64,000 nt of DNA from Rhizobiaceae bacterium (GTDB taxonomy: Bacteria; Pseudomonadota; Alphaproteobacteria; Rhizobiales; Rhizobiaceae), in contig JACVCH010000006.1 in NCBI GenBank assembly GCA_016742175.1, positions 1-64,000 on the forward strand, written 5' to 3'. Each line of letters begins with the position of its first letter. Position 1 is the stretch's first letter. This document shows, in pieces, positions 50,797 to 58,597 of the stretch. A program made the translations under genes and the position numbers. The notes beneath the pieces were generated by a model. It searched no databases. It worked only from the letters and a program-made list of their open reading frames with translations, and was not told the DNA's origin.

Positions 50797-51299
50797 AGTG
50801 CCCAGCGAGCCGGCAACCGCGAGGCAAGACTGAGTGAAGTCAAAGACAACAAAACCAACGGGCGTCTAGAGCTCCCTTTTTGCTCCTCTCATCAACCGAA
50901 ACCTCAATCACCCGGCCGCCCCTGGCAAGGCCGTGATTGTAGGCGACTGCTGGTTATCAGGGCGGACCGCAGAATAGCGGTCGACGCCGAGGCTCGGGGG
51001 GATTGAGTGGGCTCGGCGTCGACCGTGCGGGGACGTTCGGTCGAAACGTCGATACCCAATATTGCTACAAGGACTTAACGAACGATTGCTGCGTAATGAT
51101 CCGGTCGGCTCCGACAGCGCTTAACCCGTGAAGCCGACCGGACCGAGGCGCCAAACCAACGGAGCCTCCACCGACCATGCACGGTCGGTGATGCCCTCGA
51201 ACCGCGATAAGCAGGAGTAGTTCCATACAAAAAAGTCCGCCCCAAAAGGCGGCCAAAGGGACTTCAGGGTGCCCAGGCGAACGGGCGACGGGGACGGAC
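50797..51299. other. Intergenic stretch without clear gene
   Basis: About 500 bases. Short open frames on both strands lack ribosome binding sites and protein-like composition. Some inverted repeats around CATGCACGGTCGG/CCGACCGTGCATGG-like sequence (51165-51190) could form a small hairpin. No function is assigned. Confidence 0.35.
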
Positions 51300-51563
51300 T
51301 CAGTGAGCCGTCGGTCTCTTATCTGCGAACGCGCGCCAACCCTTATGCATGCGAGGCGACCGCGCTTGCAGATCGAACTTCAGACTGCAAAGCCGTCGTG
51401 CGGCATGCCACCCGATCAACGTGGCGATTTCATCTTCCATTAGTTCGCAGCTTGGATTGACCAGCCGCACATAGGTGATCGCGTCAGCAAGCGACACAAC
51501 CGCGCCAGGCGGTCGGCCAGCAAAAAACTTCTCAATGGCTCGGGATGCGGGAACATTGTTCAT
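51300..51563 (-). CDS. Small hypothetical protein
   Basis: An 87-residue protein with GGAGG seven bases before ATG 51563. A longer frame to 51593 is disfavoured. Sequence: NNVPASRAIEKFFAGRPPGA, then DAITYVRLVNPSCELMEDEI and LIGWHAARRL, a mostly helical protein. Similar short proteins occur in rhizobial genomes and prophages without known function. No membrane segment or metal motif. Confidence 0.65.
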   Translation of the reverse strand: MNNVPASRAIEKFFAGRPPGAVVSLADAITYVRLVNPSCELMEDEIATLIGWHAARRLCSLKFDLQARSPRMHKGWRAFADKRPTAH

Positions 51564-51636
51564 CACCACCTCCATAAGCATCAATTGAAGCATGAGGGTG
51601 ACGAGAGGTCATTTAACTATGATGCTCCGGACCGCG

Positions 51637-51888
51637 TCACACCCTTAGGGCTGGTCCCCAAACTTCAGCCACCTCTCGCACCGACCGGAAACTCTGTATC
51701 TTGCGGCCCGGCAACAAGACGGACGTCGGGTCGAATGCGCGGATTATTCCGTCAGCCGACGCATTTCTGTCAACCAACCAAGGGTGCAACTGCACTCGCA
51801 GAAAGCCAGCGGGCCAATTGCTAGTGTTCTCAATCGCTGCCCTGCTTCTGGCAATCGTCTCGGCTCTAACGCCCGCCGATAATTCCAT
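51637..51888 (-). CDS. Small hypothetical protein
   Basis: An 83-residue protein starting at ATG 51888, which has GAGG about eight bases upstream. Sequence: MELSAGVRAETIARSRAAIE, then NWPAGFLRVQLHPWLVDRNA and a C-terminal DPTSVLLPGRKIQSF. No family is recognised. It lies in the same direction as the small genes on either side, so the three may form an accessory block expressed in the lysogen. Confidence 0.5.
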   Translation of the reverse strand: MELSAGVRAETIARSRAAIENTSNWPAGFLRVQLHPWLVDRNASADGIIRAFDPTSVLLPGRKIQSFRSVREVAEVWGPALRV

Positions 51889-51945
51889 GTGGCCGTTCCT
51901 CAATCGAGCGATATGCCCAATGGGAGTGAGCAGTCCGCCGACCAG

Positions 51946-52089
51946 CTACAGTTTCAAATGCCAGTAAATCCCCAGATAGGGGATCGCAACGGCGAGGCAC
52001 AGCACTAGCCAAAATTTCCAGCCCACATCGCCCATAAACGTGCCAGAGCCTTCGTAGATGCCTTCAGCCGGGGTGTCTTGCGCGACCAT
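51946..52089 (-). CDS. 47-residue single-span membrane protein
   Basis: A short gene with AAGG upstream of ATG 52089. The product begins VAQDTPAEGIYEGSG and carries one strong hydrophobic span (KFWLVLCLAVAIPYLGIYWH) close to the end. Candidates are a holin-like, antiholin-like or lysogen membrane peptide. It lies just upstream of, and opposite to, the endolysin gene. Confidence 0.55.
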   Translation of the reverse strand: MVAQDTPAEGIYEGSGTFMGDVGWKFWLVLCLAVAIPYLGIYWHLKL

Positions 52090-52407
52090 GTCCACCTTCA
52101 GTGCCACTGTCACGTAAGGGATCGACGCCTCCGAGACAGGGGCCGAAGGCGCCGACCAATCGACGAGGGCACATGCCAGTGAGCGCGTCGCCCCGCGATC
52201 AGGCGCTTCCTAATTCGGAATAGCAAGCGATGATTATAAGGACCATCGCCGGTCGCTAGCACCGTCTCGGCGTGATGCGACCGGCTCTGTCTAGGCCCCG
52301 CGCGCTTATCGCTCTTCAACCACCTGCCGCTCCACGCCCCATCCCACGCGCCCTAACGGCGCATTTATAGCCCCGACCCGATATACCCCGTTACAAATAG
52401 GTACATC
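52090..52407. other. Divergent intergenic region before the lysis cassette
   Basis: About 320 bases between the minus-strand membrane peptide and the endolysin gene. No convincing gene. It should contain promoters for one or both directions; CCGACCCGATATACCCCGTT near 52374-52393 is close to the endolysin start. Confidence 0.35.
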
Positions 52408-53328
52408 ATGCAAACGTCCCCTCGCGGCCGCGCTTTCATCAGCGCGCACGAAGGGAATCCGTTGACCTGTTATCTGGACCCCGCTGGTGTCCCGACGATC
52501 GGTCATGGGTTCACCATGCGCTCGCCTGCCGTTCGGCGTGAGCTCGCCAATCTTGGCATCACCAAGCTAGTACCCGGCAAGACCAAGATCACCGCTGCGC
52601 AGTCCGACGCGATATTCGAGGCGGTCTTGCGCGACGAGTTCGCGCCGGCTGTCACCCGCGCACTGCCGCCCGGCCGGATCGTCAAGCAGCACATGTTCGA
52701 CGCCATGTCGTCAGCGACCTACAATCTCGGACCGGCCTTCATGGGCTGGCGATGGAAAACGCCGTGGGCCGTCGACAACAACGTCAAGGCCGCGGCGCGC
52801 ATCTGGGCCGACAACTACAATACGGCAGCCGGCAAGAAGCTGCCGGGCCTCGTGCGGCGCCGTCGCGAAGAGGCTGCGCTGTTCGAACATGGCATCTACG
52901 CGGGCACGCCAGCGGTCAAGGAAGTCACCGAGACCAAGCCTGCGCTGCAGGATCCAGAAGTCCGCGAAGCGCAGGAAGCGCTGAACAAGGTCGGCGTGCC
53001 GGTTAAGGTCGACGGCTGGATGGGTCCGAAAACCCGCGCCGCGATCCTGGCATACCAGAAGATGCACCCGCATTTGGCGAACGACGGCATCCTCGGCCCA
53101 GCTACGCTCGCACAGCTTCGTCGTGACGTTATGGCGGTCAAGGACGTGGCACAGAAGGGCGGCAGCCTTATCGCGGGCTCAGGCGTGCTGTCGGCCGTGG
53201 CCGGCCTGCCTTGGCTCTGGATTGCCGGCGGCGTGGCAGTTGTCGCGGCGGGATATTTCGCGTGGCGCTATCGCGACGTCGTTCAGCGGCGTTGGAACAA
53301 GCTGCGCGGCAAGGAGGTGACTGTATGA
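52408..53328 (+). CDS. Endolysin: GH24-type lysozyme with PG-binding domain and C-terminal anchor
   Basis: A 306-residue peptidoglycan hydrolase. The lysozyme domain shows the catalytic Glu candidate in ISAHEGNPLTCYLDPAGVPT (E15) and TIGHGFTMR (about 30-38). A peptidoglycan-binding repeat follows (VREAQEALNKVGVPVKVDGW, about 190-209, then GPKTRAAILAYQ). A C-terminal hydrophobic span (LPWLWIAGGVAVVAAGYFAW, about 268-287) is unusual and would anchor the enzyme in the membrane, in an orientation I cannot tell. It is the first gene of the lysis cassette. Confidence 0.9.
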   Translation: MQTSPRGRAFISAHEGNPLTCYLDPAGVPTIGHGFTMRSPAVRRELANLGITKLVPGKTKITAAQSDAIFEAVLRDEFAPAVTRALPPGRIVKQHMFDAMSSATYNLGPAFMGWRWKTPWAVDNNVKAAARIWADNYNTAAGKKLPGLVRRRREEAALFEHGIYAGTPAVKEVTETKPALQDPEVREAQEALNKVGVPVKVDGWMGPKTRAAILAYQKMHPHLANDGILGPATLAQLRRDVMAVKDVAQKGGSLIAGSGVLSAVAGLPWLWIAGGVAVVAAGYFAWRYRDVVQRRWNKLRGKEVTV

Positions 53329-53636
53329 CGGTTACTCTGAAAGCTGACACGAGTGCCGCCCTAGCGGCGCTTGCCGAACTTGCGCATCGACTTCCGGAGG
53401 CTGGCGACGCTGTCGTCGACCTTCTTGAGGCCGGCGAGGAGCTCTTTGCTCTCGACGCGCACACTCTTCCCGCAGCCGACGCAATCGAAGTGGTCGTTCG
53501 TCTTTATCCAAGCGATCGTCTTCGGGTTCTTCTCGCCGCATCCGGGGCAGGGGATATTGATTTCGGCCGTCTCGAACATGCCATTCCTCCGGTTGTGCCG
53601 GCGGATAGCAGCACAACCGCGAGGGCCGCGCAATGA
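53325..53636 (+). CDS. Hypothetical protein overlapping an antisense zinc-ribbon gene
   Basis: A 103-residue reading with an excellent ribosome site (AAGGAGGTGA) and ATGA overlap with the endolysin stop; it ends in an ATGA overlap with the next gene. The sequence is Ala/Leu-rich (DTSAALAALAELAHRLPEAG). The minus strand of the same DNA encodes a convincing zinc-ribbon protein. The plus reading may exist mainly for translational coupling along the lysis operon, or both may be made. Confidence 0.45.
   Translation: MTVTLKADTSAALAALAELAHRLPEAGDAVVDLLEAGEELFALDAHTLPAADAIEVVVRLYPSDRLRVLLAASGAGDIDFGRLEHAIPPVVPADSSTTARAAQ
53361..53579 (-). CDS. Small zinc-ribbon protein, antisense within lysis cassette
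   Basis: A 72-residue protein. GGAGGA lies six bases before ATG 53579. Two cysteine pairs, CPGCGEKN (about residues 10-17) and CVGCGKSV (about 32-39), form a probable zinc ribbon, followed by a basic helical tail (LKKVDDSVASLRKSMRKFGK). Small ribbon proteins of this type are frequent in rhizobial prophages and bind nucleic acid in some families. It runs entirely opposite a plus-strand frame. Confidence 0.7.
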   Translation of the reverse strand: MFETAEINIPCPGCGEKNPKTIAWIKTNDHFDCVGCGKSVRVESKELLAGLKKVDDSVASLRKSMRKFGKRR

Positions 53637-53776
53637 CCCCCTGGTACAAGTCCAAGCTCCTCTGGACCGTCATCGCCGCTCTTGCGGCGGTAGGCGGGCT
53701 TGCGATCGGTGGGCTGACGCCTGTCGATCTGTCGGCCATCGCTTCGGCTGTCGCGGCGCTGGTGGGGGGTGCCTAG
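53633..53776 (+). CDS. 47-residue holin-like membrane protein
   Basis: Starts in an ATGA overlap and ends in a TAGTG overlap with the i-spanin gene. One long hydrophobic stretch (LLWTVIAALAAVGGLAIGGL, about residues 9-28), preceded by a Lys pair, and a second weaker one (LSAIASAVAALVGGA). Position between endolysin and spanins makes it a holin candidate or accessory, though it is shorter than most holins. Confidence 0.65.
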   Translation: MTPWYKSKLLWTVIAALAAVGGLAIGGLTPVDLSAIASAVAALVGGA

Positions 53777-54003
53777 TGCTAACCTGGATCACCTCGAAAC
53801 TCACCGGCTACGCGGTCGCCATTGCGGCCGCGCTCGCCCTTTTGTTCGGCATCTATCGCAAGGGCGGCACCGACGCCGCCCACAAGCAGACGGAGACCAG
53901 ACTGGAATCACTCAAACAAGCAAGGGAGGTCGAAGATGAAGTCGATCGTCTTGGGCCTGCTGATCTCGACGGCCGTTACCGTCAGTGGCTGCGCGACAAC
54001 TAG
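53776..54003 (+). CDS. Inner-membrane spanin (Rz-like)
   Basis: A 75-residue protein starting at GTG 53776. It has an N-terminal membrane anchor (AVAIAAALALLFGIYRKGG, about residues 13-31) followed by a helical periplasmic part (QTETRLESLKQAREVEDEVD) that is short for an Rz protein. The o-spanin gene starts inside it in another frame, the classic Rz/Rz1 arrangement. Spanins join inner and outer membranes at the last step of lysis. Confidence 0.82.
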   Translation: MLTWITSKLTGYAVAIAAALALLFGIYRKGGTDAAHKQTETRLESLKQAREVEDEVDRLGPADLDGRYRQWLRDN

Positions 54004-54139
54004 CGGCGGGTCGTACTGCGACATCGCTCGAGCCATCCGGCCGTCCGTTCAGGATGTCATGACCGAGGACACCAAGCGGCAGATCGTTGCTGAAAACGAG
54101 AAGCTTGCGGCGTTGTGCGGTGTTAGGGCTGCGACGTGA
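53936..54139 (+). CDS. Outer-membrane spanin lipoprotein (Rz1-like)
   Basis: A 67-residue lipoprotein with GGGAGG upstream of ATG 53936. The signal sequence MKSIVLGLLISTAVTVSGC ends in a lipobox (VSGC, Cys19). The mature part has two cysteines and a short helix (EDTKRQIVAENEKLAAL). It overlaps the i-spanin gene by 68 bases in a different frame, and its stop overlaps the next gene in GTGA. Confidence 0.85.
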   Translation: MKSIVLGLLISTAVTVSGCATTSGGSYCDIARAIRPSVQDVMTEDTKRQIVAENEKLAALCGVRAAT

Positions 54140-54471
54140 CCGGCGCCGAAATCATGGCCGTCGTCGGCTTCTTTGTGATGATCTCCGGTGTCCTGTGGGG
54201 CATCTGGTGGCGCATCGAAGGGAAGGTCAAAGAAGCGCGCGACGAATCGAACATCAGGGCCGACGCAGCCGTCAATCTTGCCGCGATGGCGCGCTCGGAC
54301 TTGGCCGACTACAAGCTTCACGCCGCCGAGACGTTCGCGACGAAGGCCGGGATGCAGGAGCAGACGTCGCAATTACTTCGAGCCATCGAAAGCGTCGGCA
54401 GTCGAATCGACGGACTGCACGAGCGGCTCGACCGGGTCTTTGAACGGCCTCCAGCCAGGCGGGCAGGGTAG
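54136..54471 (+). CDS. Membrane-anchored coiled-coil protein, possible holin
   Basis: A 111-residue protein beginning GTG 54136. One N-terminal span (IMAVVGFFVMISGVLWGIWW, about residues 6-25) is followed by a long helical region (EGKVKEARDESNIRADAAVN, EQTSQLLRAIESVGSRIDGL). This resembles class III holins and haemolysin XhlA-type proteins. It is the last gene of the overlapping lysis set. Confidence 0.65.
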   Translation: MTGAEIMAVVGFFVMISGVLWGIWWRIEGKVKEARDESNIRADAAVNLAAMARSDLADYKLHAAETFATKAGMQEQTSQLLRAIESVGSRIDGLHERLDRVFERPPARRAG

Positions 54472-54535
54472 CTCAATAGGCAACTCTGGACAGGACGTTG
54501 GATCGCGGCCAATCTCGCATTAATCGGGAGGGACC

Positions 54536-55501
54536 GTGAACACGATTCGCACAATGAAATCTGATCTTATGGATCGGATCGCTGGGCGTCTGGATGCTGC
54601 CAAGCGCGCAAACAAGACCGTAAAGGGTGTTTTCGTCGCCGGCGCCGCGGCAGTCGCTGGCATCGCGCAGTTCGCAGATTTTAGCGGTCAGCCAAGCGTG
54701 TGGCAGATGGCCGGCATCACCGCCACGTCATTGGTTCTACTTGGCGCGTTGTATTCCATTTTCGTCGAAAAGGATGCTGAAGAAGAGCTCAAAGTGGCGG
54801 CAGCTGCGATTGATGCAGCTCAAATCGTCGAAAACGAGTATCGTCAGCAGATACAGCTCTTTGACGAATACGCAGCTGACGCCCGTAAGGCGACAAATCT
54901 CTACTTAGCAATGCACCTGATGCGAGGAGCCTTGGAAAGGCTGCCGTTGGGTGGAACTGTCGAAGAAGACCTTGCCGGTACTCTTTTGTCTGCGGCGCAT
55001 CAACAGCTTCCGATCGCTCTCGGTTTCGAAACTCATCATCAGTGGACTATCGGCATTTACAAAGCGGGCGCTGCCGTCGAGGGAGATGGTATCGATTTGA
55101 AGATTGCCGGGGACCTAAGGGCCATTCCCTGCGACCATTCAAACGCGCGACGGTGGCCGTCTGGAAAGGGGTTCATTGGCTTTGCACACGCGCAACGGCG
55201 CGAGATCATCGTCGATGACGTTAGGGAGCCCACCGTTCGTGGATTGTTTATGCTTCCTGGCGAATTACATAGGCCACATGATGGAGAGCGATATGTGAGC
55301 TTCGTATCCGTCCCAATCTTGGTTGGTGATGATGACTCGCCATGGGGTGTCGCGATCGCAACCAATGATCAATCAGGACATTTTATGGTACAAGAACCAC
55401 CGGGCGTTCACGCTGCCGAAGCAGTACGCGCTCTGGCTGGCATGGTCGCTTTAGGCGTGACGATGATCAAACGTCCTTCGCGCGCTGCGGACGCTCAGTA
55501 G
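54536..55501 (+). CDS. Two-span membrane protein with GAF-like domain
   Basis: A 321-residue protein starting at GTG 54536 with GGGAGG five bases upstream. Two membrane spans near the N-terminus (VKGVFVAGAAAVAGIAQFAD and WQMAGITATSLVLLGALYSI, about residues 29-75) are followed by a coiled coil (90-125) and a C-terminal region that looks like a GAF sensor (GKGFIGFAHAQRREIIVDDV, then VSFVSVPILVGDDDSPWGVA). It has lower GC than the tail genes, suggesting a moron acquired separately. A membrane-damaging or signal-sensing role in defence is possible but unproven. Confidence 0.7.
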   Translation: MNTIRTMKSDLMDRIAGRLDAAKRANKTVKGVFVAGAAAVAGIAQFADFSGQPSVWQMAGITATSLVLLGALYSIFVEKDAEEELKVAAAAIDAAQIVENEYRQQIQLFDEYAADARKATNLYLAMHLMRGALERLPLGGTVEEDLAGTLLSAAHQQLPIALGFETHHQWTIGIYKAGAAVEGDGIDLKIAGDLRAIPCDHSNARRWPSGKGFIGFAHAQRREIIVDDVREPTVRGLFMLPGELHRPHDGERYVSFVSVPILVGDDDSPWGVAIATNDQSGHFMVQEPPGVHAAEAVRALAGMVALGVTMIKRPSRAADAQ

Positions 55502-55510
55502 GAGGCAAAA

Positions 55511-55729
55511 TTGGCACTCGAGACAGTTCGAATTCCGCTCCGTAGTTCGCTAGAAGGTGAAATCGATCGGCGTTCAGAGGCTTTGCTGGGGAAAATCGCC
55601 GCCGGCAACGCCAGTGCACGTGACGAGGCAACCTTCCGCGAACTCGCAATGCAACGGTCTTATCTGATGACGAGACCCAAACCAAAAGGTTTGGCAGCTA
55701 TGAGCTTAACTATTAAGGGGCGCCGTTAG
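55511..55729 (+). CDS. Small partner protein of the GAF-like membrane protein
   Basis: A 72-residue protein starting at TTG 55511 with a strong AGGAGG, nine bases after the previous stop. Helical and charged (SLEGEIDRRSEALLGKIAAG, DEATFRELAMQRSYLM). It is followed directly by a terminator, so these two genes form a self-contained unit. No family is recognised. Confidence 0.6.
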   Translation: MALETVRIPLRSSLEGEIDRRSEALLGKIAAGNASARDEATFRELAMQRSYLMTRPKPKGLAAMSLTIKGRR

Positions 55730-55752
55730 TACCCATTCCGCATTTTGGTTAC

Positions 55753-55788
55753 AGCCCCGCAGCCTTCACTGGCGCGGGGCTTTTTTTG
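55753..55788 (+). terminator. Rho-independent terminator
   Basis: AGCCCCGC (55753-55760) and GCGGGGCT (55774-55781) pair perfectly across a 13-base loop, followed by seven further T residues. It ends the plus-strand late and accessory transcription. Confidence 0.9.
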
Positions 55789-55809
55789 TCTGTGGTAGAG
55801 TAGCTGCTT

Positions 55810-56451
55810 CTAATGGCGCGGATTGCGCCTCATTCCTAACCGCACACCGAAACGCGATCGAAGGTGGAGCCGCAACAGACCTACTAAATGGTCAGCTTCT
55901 AAGTAGTCACGCAAGGTCTGGTCCCGCCAATCGCTAAGCAAATTGTCGGCAACTCCAATGCGGTTGAAGAATGTGGGGGCAGTCTGACGGTCTATAGCGA
56001 CATCCGTCAAACCGCCTTTGGTGGGAACTCCGCCAACCACATACGTGTCCAGTTCGGCGCGTAGTTCGTTGTATCTGTCAAGCGAGTGCATCAGCAGTTC
56101 ATGTTTCTGCTGCAGGCTGACCAGAGAATTTAGGAGCCCGTCATCGCCTAGCGTCAGTGCTAAGCCAAAATCCTGTGGCGTTATCGACACGGGAGCTATC
56201 CTGTTGACGATCCTCATGATCGCCCCCGAAGGCGGCAACCCGTGTGCGCGAGCGCGCGCAAAGCCCTCTTCAAGGTACACTTTGACATTGTACAGATCGG
56301 TGTGAATGCGTAGCACCTTGAAAAACAGCTCGGTGGCTGTGCTCTTTTGATCGCGGTAGTTCTGTATGGAAAAACTGATAAACTGACCGCCGATGGCGAT
56401 TGCCCCACCAAGTATCGCTCCGGTGATGGCGGCCCAAAAATTGCTATCCAT
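55810..56451 (-). CDS. Membrane-anchored hypothetical protein
   Basis: A 213-residue protein with one N-terminal span (FWAAITGAILGGAIAIGGQF, about residues 5-24) and a helical cytoplasmic part (NYRDQKSTATELFFKVLRIH, SLQQKHELLMHSLDRYNELR). The layout resembles small anchored proteins of unknown function seen in mobile elements. It converges on the terminator and has lower GC than the phage structural genes. No catalytic motif seen. Confidence 0.65.
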   Translation of the reverse strand: MDSNFWAAITGAILGGAIAIGGQFISFSIQNYRDQKSTATELFFKVLRIHTDLYNVKVYLEEGFARARAHGLPPSGAIMRIVNRIAPVSITPQDFGLALTLGDDGLLNSLVSLQQKHELLMHSLDRYNELRAELDTYVVGGVPTKGGLTDVAIDRQTAPTFFNRIGVADNLLSDWRDQTLRDYLEADHLVGLLRLHLRSRFGVRLGMRRNPRH

Positions 56452-56466
56452 TAGCTAGTCCTGCTG

Positions 56467-57183
56467 TCATGGCTGTCCGACCTCCACGAGTTCCTCATCA
56501 GGCAGGGGCCGCTGCAGCGATTTCGCCTCATCCCAAGGCGCGCGCAGCCAGACGTCGATCTCCTCGGCGGTCGTCAGGATCACCGGCATCGCCTTGGGGT
56601 GGATCGGAGCGACGACTGCGTTCGGCTCGGTCGTCAGAAACGCAAAGATGTCGGCCGTCACCATGCCTTCCTTCGCCTTGCGCACGCCCGTCCAACTCGT
56701 CCACATGCCGGCGAAGACGAATAGGGGCTTCGTCTCGTCGATCGCGAACCAGTGCAGTGGCAGCCGGCCTTCCGGGCCGCGGATCTTGCCGTACTCGCTG
56801 AACGATGTCGCTGGGACTACGCAGCGGCTCTCGACGCCCTGCCATGGGCGCCAGTGAGGCGAGGACAGGTTACGGACGTTCGTCGTGCCGGCATCTGGCT
56901 CGATCGCGAGCAGCCGCTTGAACTCCTCGTCGTCGACATCTTTTCCTTTGGACCGCAGCTTCTCGACCCGCTTCACCGTCGCGTCGAAGATCGCCTTCTT
57001 TGACGATGGCATCCCCCAGCGCGCACGGACCAGCTCTCGGTCGGCAGCGCCTTCACGCACGATCGGCGCAAGATAGTCGGGGTAGATGTTCTGCGGCTCA
57101 AGGTTCCCGACGCTGTTGGTCATTGCCCGCGTTAACTCGAGAATGGCCTGCGGGCCGATCGTGATGTTGTAGAGGTTGCACAT
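56467..57183 (-). CDS. SOS response-associated (SRAP) protein, YedK/HMCES family
   Basis: A 238-residue protein that in this family covalently traps abasic sites in single-stranded DNA through Cys2. The start is set at 57183 so that the protein begins MCNLYN, exposing Cys2. Other family signatures are RWGMPS (about 56-61), the [14 protein letters not shown] segment (about 120-133) with its glutamate, and [11 protein letters not shown] with the His (about 193-203). SRAP genes are common on prophages and mobile elements, where they may protect replicating DNA. Confidence 0.93.
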   Translation of the reverse strand: MCNLYNITIGPQAILELTRAMTNSVGNLEPQNIYPDYLAPIVREGAADRELVRARWGMPSSKKAIFDATVKRVEKLRSKGKDVDDEEFKRLLAIEPDAGTTNVRNLSSPHWRPWQGVESRCVVPATSFSEYGKIRGPEGRLPLHWFAIDETKPLFVFAGMWTSWTGVRKAKEGMVTADIFAFLTTEPNAVVAPIHPKAMPVILTTAEEIDVWLRAPWDEAKSLQRPLPDEELVEVGQP

Positions 57184-57195
57184 ACGCAATGTCTT

Positions 57196-57570
57196 TCACC
57201 GCCCGGAACGGTCGTCAATCGGCGGCGGCCAAAACGGCCTGCGTTGCGACATCGACACGTCCGGCCCGACGTGGAGAGTCTGCTCGACCGGCCGGCATAT
57301 GACCCGCTTGCTCGTCCCCGGCTTGAAATGTTTAGGGTCGAACCGCCACCCGTCGCAAAATCTGATGATCCTGTCCGCGATCCGCGGATCTCGTAGGTAG
57401 AGCACTACAAGCTGTTCCCCATTGCCGTCGATTGAGCCCTGTCCGCGAGGGGCGGTGTGCCGTCCCATCCACGGGATCAACGGTCCCCATAGGTCTCGGG
57501 GCACGACAATGCAGATCGGCCAGTCCCGCTTGACGTGCGACAGCCGGAGCTCACCCTTGCGTATGACCAT
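57196..57570 (-). CDS. Hypothetical phage accessory protein
   Basis: A 124-residue protein (ELRLSHVKRDWPICIVVPRD, LWGPLIPWMG, then DPKHFKPGTSKRVI). It lies 12 bases upstream of the SRAP gene in the same direction and overlaps the next upstream gene by 20 bases. No domain is recognised; Trp/Pro-rich composition but no membrane spans. Confidence 0.6.
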   Translation of the reverse strand: MVIRKGELRLSHVKRDWPICIVVPRDLWGPLIPWMGRHTAPRGQGSIDGNGEQLVVLYLRDPRIADRIIRFCDGWRFDPKHFKPGTSKRVICRPVEQTLHVGPDVSMSQRRPFWPPPIDDRSGR

Positions 57571-57760
57571 CGGTCGCGATCGTTGGCTGCCAACCGCGGG
57601 TAAAGCCCGAGCTGACCGCCAGGCTCGCCAATGCCAGTTCGTGCCGCAGCCGCTCGATCTCGGTCATTGACGCCTCCAGCGCCGCGCGTATGTCGCCGCC
57701 ATGCTCGATGATCATCCAATCGACATCGTTGGGTTCGACAACAGGGGCAGAACGCGGCAT
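57551..57760 (-). CDS. Small hypothetical protein
   Basis: A 69-residue protein. ATG 57760 has GGAGG six bases upstream; a longer frame to 57973 runs through a terminator hairpin and is rejected. Sequence: PRSAPVVEPNDVDWMIIEHG, then a helical segment with EIERLRHELALASLAVSS. It overlaps the next gene by 20 bases. Function unknown. Confidence 0.6.
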   Translation of the reverse strand: MPRSAPVVEPNDVDWMIIEHGGDIRAALEASMTEIERLRHELALASLAVSSGFTRGWQPTIATDGHTQG

Positions 57761-57910
57761 GGGAACCTCCGGGCAATAGGAGATCGACCGCGGCGCGGTG
57801 TGCGCCGGCGCGGCATCAATCTCGATTTGTGATGTTCCTAGAATGTTCTCGTCGATCCGCAGAGTCAATCCGGAAAGGACTGCTGTCCTATCGGCAGGGC
57901 CTGCAAAACG

Positions 57911-57938
57911 AAAAAGGCCGGGCTGCAAAAGCCCGACC
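57911..57938 (-). terminator. Minus-strand rho-independent terminator
   Basis: Read on the minus strand, GGTCGGGC and GCCCGGCC pair (one mismatch) across a 7-base loop and are followed by TTTTT. It terminates transcription of the DUF3606/DUF982 block coming from the right. Confidence 0.75.
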
Positions 57939-58031
57939 TCTTTGAACCGCCTCAACGCCTGCTGCCAGTACATCCGTGGTCAGCGACGGGGCGAGAACTT
58001 GATCAATATGTGGGCGGACCGCAGTCGCGGT

Positions 58032-58217
58032 TCAAGCCCGCATCTTCTTTGCCTCGCGCTCGAGCGTCTCGCGATCGTTGCCGTGTTTGCCAATCAGTTC
58101 TCGCGTCTGATCCGGCGTGATGCCGTTGGCTTGGGCAAAGTGCTGCACTTCGTAATCTTGACCGCCAGCAACCTTGCTGCGGTCGCGGCCATCCTGCTTA
58201 TTCGGGTCATCTGCCAT
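58032..58217 (-). CDS. DUF3606 family protein
   Basis: A 61-residue hydrophilic protein (MADDPNKQDGRDRSKVAGGQ, DYEVQHFAQANGITPDQTRE, LIGKHGNDRETLEREA). This matches the small DUF3606 proteins common in Hyphomicrobiales, which show D-R-x-x-V near the start and a helix with a G-V/I-T segment. GGAGC lies upstream of ATG 58217. Function unknown; often linked to stress-response genes. Confidence 0.85.
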   Translation of the reverse strand: MADDPNKQDGRDRSKVAGGQDYEVQHFAQANGITPDQTRELIGKHGNDRETLEREAKKMRA

Positions 58218-58279
58218 TGAGAAAGCTCCTGTTTGGGATGCTTTCGGAATCGCCGAGATCGCGAAAATGTTCCGTCCGA

Positions 58280-58564
58280 TCAGATGTGCGTATCTCGTCC
58301 GGCGCTCATGGGTGGCGGCATGGCGCCATCCTCGACAAGGATGTCTTTCTTTCGAGCGAATGCGAGAAAGACACCGCGGGCCGTTTCGGCGTCTACATCA
58401 CCGGCGAGGGCCGCCTTGCAGGCCCGAATGGCGGCTTTTTGTTCGGGGCTGTTGCCGCACCATCCCATGAGCATCTGGTAGGCGTCAGCGACATTGTTGA
58501 GTTGTCGGGGGAAACCGAGCCCGACCCAAACGCGGATTGGTTTCTCAAATGGCTTCGCAAGCAT
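58280..58564 (-). CDS. DUF982 family protein (first of three)
   Basis: A 94-residue protein (KPIRVWVGLGFPRQLNNVAD, AYQMLMGWCG, AAIRACKAALAGDVDAETAR). The strand followed by A-x-x-x-L-x-x-W, a helix with A-x-x-x-C-x-x-A-L-x-G and AR-x-x-F is the DUF982 pattern, a rhizobial family of unknown function. GGAGGA precedes ATG 58564. Two relatives lie immediately to the right. Confidence 0.85.
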   Translation of the reverse strand: MLAKPFEKPIRVWVGLGFPRQLNNVADAYQMLMGWCGNSPEQKAAIRACKAALAGDVDAETARGVFLAFARKKDILVEDGAMPPPMSAGRDTHI

Positions 58565-58597
58565 GTCATCCTCCTATGCAGCTCGATTGCGAAGAGA

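Noticed and set aside
51065-51256. Short minus-strand frame with a hydrophobic start, considered as a holin.
   Set aside because: No ribosome site, Gly/Arg-rich remainder, and better lysis candidates lie at 53633-54471.
57761-57973. N-terminal extension of the small gene at 57551-57760.
   Set aside because: It would translate through a rho-independent terminator, while ATG 57760 has a strong ribosome site.
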